Positions 58,801 to 62,588 of a stretch of 62,588 nt of DNA are shown here, piece after piece; the first letter of the stretch is position 1, and each line of letters starts with the position of its first letter. The DNA lies in the NCBI GenBank assembly GCA_049614485.1, contig JBMZDR010000013.1, forward strand, positions 1-62,588. The letters are read 5' to 3'. This DNA is from GCA-2733415 sp049614485 (GTDB lineage Bacteria > Bacteroidota > Bacteroidia > Flavobacteriales > Flavobacteriaceae). The notes below the pieces were generated by a model that searched no databases, was not told the origin of the DNA, and worked only from the letters and a program-made list of their open reading frames with translations. The position numbers and the translations under genes are program-made.

Positions 58801-59625
58801 TTATTTCTTTCTACGTTCTACAATGTACTTATTACTCGCTTTCGTTTTAGAACGGGTTCTATAACCTTTAGCAGGTATACCATTCTTAGAACGAGGATGA
58901 CCTCCAGAAGACTTACCTTCTCCACCACCCATTGGATGATCAACAGGGTTCATTACTACTGGTCTAACTCTTGGTCTTCTTCCTAACCATCTAGATCTAC
59001 CAGCTTTACCTGAAACAAGTAATTGGTGATCAGAATTAGAAACAACACCGATAACAGCTAAACACCCAACTAACAACAATCTAGTTTCACCAGATGGCAA
59101 TTTAATTGTAGCGTATTTACCGTCTCTCGCCATTAACTGAGCAAATGCACCAGCAGAACGCGCCATAACAGCACCTTGTCCTGGACGCAATTCGATACAC
59201 GAGATAATAGTTCCTAAAGGAATATTAGCCAACGTCATAGCGTTTCCAACTTCTGGAGCAACATTCTCTCCAGAAACAATTTTTTGCCCAACCTGCATAC
59301 CATTTTGAGCAATTACATATCTTTTTTCTCCATCTGCGTATTGTACTAACGCGATGAACGCAGTTCTGTTAGGATCATACTGTATTGATAATACTTCTGC
59401 AGCATCACCAAATCGCTCTCTTTTGAAATCGATAATACGGTATCTTCTTTTATGACCTCCACCTACATGGCGCATAGTCATTTTCCCTTGACTGTTTCTA
59501 CCACCAGTTCTTTTTATCGGACGAAGTAAACTCTTCTCCGGCTTATCAGTAGTTATGGCGTCAAACCCATTTACTACTCTAAAACGCTGACCTGGCGTGA
59601 TTGGTTTTAATTTTCTAACTGACAT
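58801..59625 (-). CDS. rplB: 50S ribosomal protein L2 (uL2)
   Basis: L2 is needed for peptidyl transferase activity. The 274-residue protein has the conserved start KLKPITPGQRFRVVNGFDAI and the signature VVMNPVDHPMGGGEGKSSGG, which contains the critical His. It is 13 bases after rplW. Confidence 0.98.
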   Translation of the reverse strand: MSVRKLKPITPGQRFRVVNGFDAITTDKPEKSLLRPIKRTGGRNSQGKMTMRHVGGGHKRRYRIIDFKRERFGDAAEVLSIQYDPNRTAFIALVQYADGEKRYVIAQNGMQVGQKIVSGENVAPEVGNAMTLANIPLGTIISCIELRPGQGAVMARSAGAFAQLMARDGKYATIKLPSGETRLLLVGCLAVIGVVSNSDHQLLVSGKAGRSRWLGRRPRVRPVVMNPVDHPMGGGEGKSSGGHPRSKNGIPAKGYRTRSKTKASNKYIVERRKK

Positions 59626-59638
59626 CTTTTGTCTTTAG

Positions 59639-59929
59639 TTACATATTAGCATAAAAGTCAATAACATCTCCTTCAGCCAACTGCACCATTGCTTTTTTAT
59701 AAGCACCAGTTTTAGCAGTTATCATTCCAGTTTTTGTATGACGATTACTTCTTTCTACTCTCACATTAATTGTACGAACTTTTTCAACAGAAACACCATA
59801 AGCAGCCTCAACTGCTTTTTTAACCTCTACCTTATTCGCATTTTTCTTTACAAGAAAAGTAAAACAGTTGTTTAACTCGCTTGTTTTTGTTGCTTTCTCT
59901 GTAATAACAGGCTTAATTAAGATACTCAT
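59639..59929 (-). CDS. rplW: 50S ribosomal protein L23 (uL23)
   Basis: L23 sits at the tunnel exit, where trigger factor and the signal recognition particle dock. The 96-residue protein has ILIKPVITEKATKTSELNN and NKVEVKKAVEAAYGVSVEKV. It is eight bases after rplD. Confidence 0.97.
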   Translation of the reverse strand: MSILIKPVITEKATKTSELNNCFTFLVKKNANKVEVKKAVEAAYGVSVEKVRTINVRVERSNRHTKTGMITAKTGAYKKAMVQLAEGDVIDFYANM

Positions 59930-59937
59930 GTCTCTAA

Positions 59938-60567
59938 TTATTTACTTAAATTCGATACAACACCCTCAACTGAACTTTCAAAAATAACAACACTACTCGC
60001 ATTCATAATTGCGTAAGTGCTTAATTCTGAGCTAGTTACAGCTTTTGAGCGTTTTAAATTACGTGACGACAAATATACATTTTTATTTGATTCACCCAAC
60101 ACAAACAATGATTTTTTGTCTGCTAACCCTAAAGAACTCAATAAGTTCTTAAAGTTTTTAGTGTTTGGAGTATCAAAATTTACATCTTCTAAAACGACAA
60201 TATTACTCGTTTTAGCTTTCATGCTTAATGCAGATTTTCTCGCTAAACGCTTTACATTTTTATTTAACTTGAAACCGTAGTTTCTTGGTCTTGGACCAAA
60301 CATACGTCCACCACCTCTAAAAACACCAGACTTGATACTACCCGCACGAGCTGTACCAGTTCCTTTTTGTTTTTTAATTTTTCTTGTACTTCCTGCAATC
60401 TCAGCTCTTTCTTTAGCTTTATGCGTTCCTTGACGTTGATTAGCCAAGTATTGCTTTACATCTAAATAAATAGAGTGATTATGAGGTTCTACAGCGAAAA
60501 CAGCATCAGAAAGCTCTACGCTTCTACCTGTTTCTTTTCCGTTGATATCTAAAACTGCTACTTTCAT
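59938..60567 (-). CDS. rplD: 50S ribosomal protein L4 (uL4)
   Basis: The 209-residue protein has a tunnel loop near residue 65 (KQKGTGTARAGSIKSGVFRG) and the RPRNYGFKLNKNVKRLARK block. In E. coli L4 represses the S10 operon by transcriptional and translational control. Its start codon shares one base with the rplC stop (TAATG). Confidence 0.98.
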   Translation of the reverse strand: MKVAVLDINGKETGRSVELSDAVFAVEPHNHSIYLDVKQYLANQRQGTHKAKERAEIAGSTRKIKKQKGTGTARAGSIKSGVFRGGGRMFGPRPRNYGFKLNKNVKRLARKSALSMKAKTSNIVVLEDVNFDTPNTKNFKNLLSSLGLADKKSLFVLGESNKNVYLSSRNLKRSKAVTSSELSTYAIMNASSVVIFESSVEGVVSNLSK

Positions 60568-61184
60568 TACTTTTCAATAATTACATAAGAATTTTTGTGA
60601 CCAGGAATTGCTCCTTTTACAACAAGTAAGTTCTTTTCAGCAACTACTTTTAAAACTCTTAAATTTTGGACTTTAATTGTATCTCCACCCATTCTTCCCG
60701 CCATACGCATTCCTTTGAAAACTCTTGCAGGGTAAGAAGCAGCACCAATAGAACCAGGAGCTCTAAGACGGTTATGTTGACCATGAGTAGCTTGACCTAC
60801 TCCGGCAAAATTGTGTCTTTTTACTACACCTTGAAAACCTTTACCTTTAGAAGTTCCAGATACATCTACGAACTCACCTTCTGTAAAGTGCTCTACAGTG
60901 ATAGAATCACCTAATTTATATTCTTCTTCAAATCCTTGAAATTCGACAACTTTGTACTTAGGAGAAGTCCCTGCTTTTTTAAAGTGACCGTTAGCCGCTT
61001 TAGTAGCACGTTTTTCTGCCTTGTCATCGAAACCAAGTTGAAGAGCTTCATAGCCATCAACCTCATTGGTTCTGACTTGGGTAACAACGCATGGTCCAGC
61101 TTGAATAACAGTACAAGGAATGTTTTTTCCGTTCTCGTCAAATAAGCTAGTCATACCGATTTTTTTTCCGATTAACCCAGACAT
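60567..61184 (-). CDS. rplC: 50S ribosomal protein L3 (uL3)
   Basis: The 205-residue protein starts MSGLIGKKIGMTSLFDENGK and has the signature GKGFQGVVKRHNFAG followed by THGQHNRLRAPGSIG. The glutamine in that signature is a methylation site in some bacteria. An 81 bp spacer with a perfect hairpin separates it from rpsJ. Confidence 0.98.
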   Translation of the reverse strand: MSGLIGKKIGMTSLFDENGKNIPCTVIQAGPCVVTQVRTNEVDGYEALQLGFDDKAEKRATKAANGHFKKAGTSPKYKVVEFQGFEEEYKLGDSITVEHFTEGEFVDVSGTSKGKGFQGVVKRHNFAGVGQATHGQHNRLRAPGSIGAASYPARVFKGMRMAGRMGGDTIKVQNLRVLKVVAEKNLLVVKGAIPGHKNSYVIIEK

Positions 61185-61215
61185 AATTAATTATTAATTT
61201 AAAATTTATAAATAG

Positions 61216-61242
61216 GAACTCAGGACATGAAATCCTGAGTTC
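61216..61242 (-). promoter_or_regulatory. Hairpin in the rpsJ-rplC spacer
   Basis: Perfect 10 bp arms GAACTCAGGA at 61216-61225 and TCCTGAGTTC at 61233-61242, loop CATGAAA. In the mRNA it lies about 30 bases before the rplC start and is not followed by a U-run. Confidence 0.5.
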
Positions 61243-61265
61243 ATTTAACTCTTGTTTAGTGTTTA

Positions 61266-61571
61266 TCACACTTTTATTTCTACCTCTACTCCACTTGGTA
61301 ACTCTAACTTCATTAACGCATCAATCGTTTTTGAAGAAGAACTATAAATGTCTAATAATCTTTTGAAAGAGCTCAATTGAAACTGCTCTCTAGATTTTTT
61401 ATTTACGTGCGGAGAACGCAATACTGTAAATATTTTTTTATGAGTAGGTAAAGGGATAGGACCAACAACAACTGCTCCAGTACTCTTTACTGTTTTTACG
61501 ATTTTTTCAGCAGACTTATCTACTAACATGTGATCGTAAGATTTTAATTTTATTCTAATTTTTTGACTCAT
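61266..61571 (-). CDS. rpsJ: 30S ribosomal protein S10 (uS10)
   Basis: The 101-residue protein has MSQKIRIKLKSYDHMLVDKS and VVVGPIPLPTHKKIFTVLRS. It also acts in NusB-NusE antitermination (family knowledge). It opens the S10 cluster and is 11 bases after fusA, so the str and S10 clusters are joined without a tuf gene. Confidence 0.98.
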   Translation of the reverse strand: MSQKIRIKLKSYDHMLVDKSAEKIVKTVKSTGAVVVGPIPLPTHKKIFTVLRSPHVNKKSREQFQLSSFKRLLDIYSSSSKTIDALMKLELPSGVEVEIKV

Positions 61572-61582
61572 TTTTCTTAAAA

Positions 61583-62588
61583 TTAAGCGTTAGCACCTTT
61601 AGCATCAGCAATTACCTTTTCAGATATATTTGATGGCGTTTGATCATAGTGAGAAAATTCCATTGTAGATGTTGCTCTACCAGAAGATAATGTTCTTAAT
61701 GATGTTACATAACCAAACATTTCTGATAAAGGCACAGTTGCTTTAACAACCTTAGATCCTGCACGGTCTCCCATGTCAGAAATCTGACCTCTACGTCTAT
61801 TTAAATCACCTACTATATCTCCCATGTTTTCCTCAGGAGTAAGCGCTTCTAATTTCATAATTGGCTCCATGATTACGGCTCCAGCAGCTTTTGCAGCAGC
61901 TTTATACCCTAACTTAGCTGCTAATTCGAAAGATAATGCATCCGAATCAACATCATGGAAAGAACCATCCTTTAAAGTAACTTTCATTCTGTCCATTTCA
62001 TATCCAGCTAATGGCCCATTGTTCATAGCCATTCTGAATCCTTTTTCAACAGAAGGAATAAATTCCTTAGGAATACGTCCACCTTTAATTTCATCGATAA
62101 ATTGTAATCCTTCACCAACGAAATCTTCATCAGCAGGCCCCATTTGGAATACGATATCAGCAAACTTACCACGTCCACCAGATTGTTTCTTATAAACTTC
62201 TCTGTGATCTGTAGTTCTTGTTAATGCTTCTTTGTACTCTACTTGTGGCTCACCTTCGTTAACCTCTACTTTGAATTCACGTTTTAAACGATCAACAATA
62301 ATATCTAAGTGCAACTCTCCCATTCCTGAGATAATAGTTTGACCAGACACCTCGTCAGTTCTTACCGTAAATGTTGGATCTTCTTCAGCTAATTTACCTA
62401 AAGCCATACCTAGTTTTTCAACATCAGCTTTAGTCTTAGGCTCAACAGCGATACCAATTACTGGATCTGGGAAGTCCATAGATTCTAAAACAATTGGATG
62501 CTTTTCATCAGATAAAGTATCTCCTGTTTTAATAGATTTAAATCCTACTGCAGCTCCAATATCTCCCGCCTCAATAAAATCGATAGCA
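61583..62588 (-). CDS. fusA: Elongation factor G (5' end cut by window edge)
   Basis: EF-G drives translocation of the ribosome with GTP. The last 335 codons are visible, covering domains III to V; the GTPase domain lies beyond the window. Clear blocks are SGMGELHLDIIVDRLKREF, GGRIPKEFIPSVEKGFRMAM in domain IV, and the end of domain V with RRGQISDMGDRAG. The open frame runs to the last base of the window, so the true start is outside. It is upstream of rpsJ on the same strand. Confidence 0.97.
   Translation of the reverse strand, partial: AIDFIEAGDIGAAVGFKSIKTGDTLSDEKHPIVLESMDFPDPVIGIAVEPKTKADVEKLGMALGKLAEEDPTFTVRTDEVSGQTIISGMGELHLDIIVDRLKREFKVEVNEGEPQVEYKEALTRTTDHREVYKKQSGGRGKFADIVFQMGPADEDFVGEGLQFIDEIKGGRIPKEFIPSVEKGFRMAMNNGPLAGYEMDRMKVTLKDGSFHDVDSDALSFELAAKLGYKAAAKAAGAVIMEPIMKLEALTPEENMGDIVGDLNRRRGQISDMGDRAGSKVVKATVPLSEMFGYVTSLRTLSSGRATSTMEFSHYDQTPSNISEKVIADAKGANA

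Overview
The window is a 62.6 kb piece of an AT-rich bacterial chromosome, almost certainly from the family Flavobacteriaceae (phylum Bacteroidota). The basis is the gene content and order, the near absence of Shine-Dalgarno sequences, and upstream regions that carry the Bacteroidota -7 promoter box TAnnTTTG. The genus cannot be decided from the sequence alone. I found no tRNA, rRNA, CRISPR array, prophage or insertion sequence. Only one stretch longer than 300 bp lacks an intact gene (37267-37819), and it holds the decayed end of an acetyltransferase gene.

Region 1 (1-9.7 kb): a PASTA membrane protein and rluD (cut by the window edge), divergent from ddl, coaD and a GNAT acetyltransferase. 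Then come a SulP transporter, an M14 lipoprotein peptidase, a NUDIX protein, pyrE, an SRPBCC protein and birA. birA seems to start at an ATC codon on a leaderless mRNA. Region 2 (9.7-16.1 kb): rsfS and ftsH, then a LUD protein, cdsA, psd and an acyl-CoA-binding protein, which form a phospholipid synthesis cluster. A YceI lipoprotein and two tandem paralogous small secreted proteins follow. The second small protein has lost both cysteines of the first.

Region 3 (16.1-37.3 kb): valS, a DUF1573 protein, a two-lobed retropepsin-like protease with a PDZ domain, an aminotransferase, murB, an M1 peptidase, a small four-cysteine membrane protein, a GT2 glycosyltransferase overlapping an ECF sigma factor, lipA, a GAPDH, a TPR hybrid histidine kinase, lpxK, a NIF3-like protein, a coiled-coil zinc-ribbon homologue without cysteines, rluF, folD and ffh. 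Region 4 (37.4-47.2 kb): the acetyltransferase remnant, argS, a MarC protein, then on the minus strand gltA, arginase and a CtlX-like hydrolase, followed by eno, carA and a secreted protein of unknown function.

Region 5 (47.2-62.6 kb): the joined S10, spc and alpha ribosomal operons on the minus strand, from fusA (cut by the edge) and rpsJ to rpoA and rplQ, with secY and infA inside and the short rpmJ and rpmD genes complete. Most genes are tightly packed or overlap by one base. The few wide spacers (rpsJ-rplC, rpsN-rpsH, rplF-rplR, infA-rpmJ, rpsK-rpsD, rpsD-rpoA, rpoA-rplQ) each hold an inverted repeat. They look like ribosomal-protein leaders, attenuators or processing sites, and are the most promising regulatory signal here. 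Most of the window is core housekeeping; I see no obvious defence or biosynthetic island.
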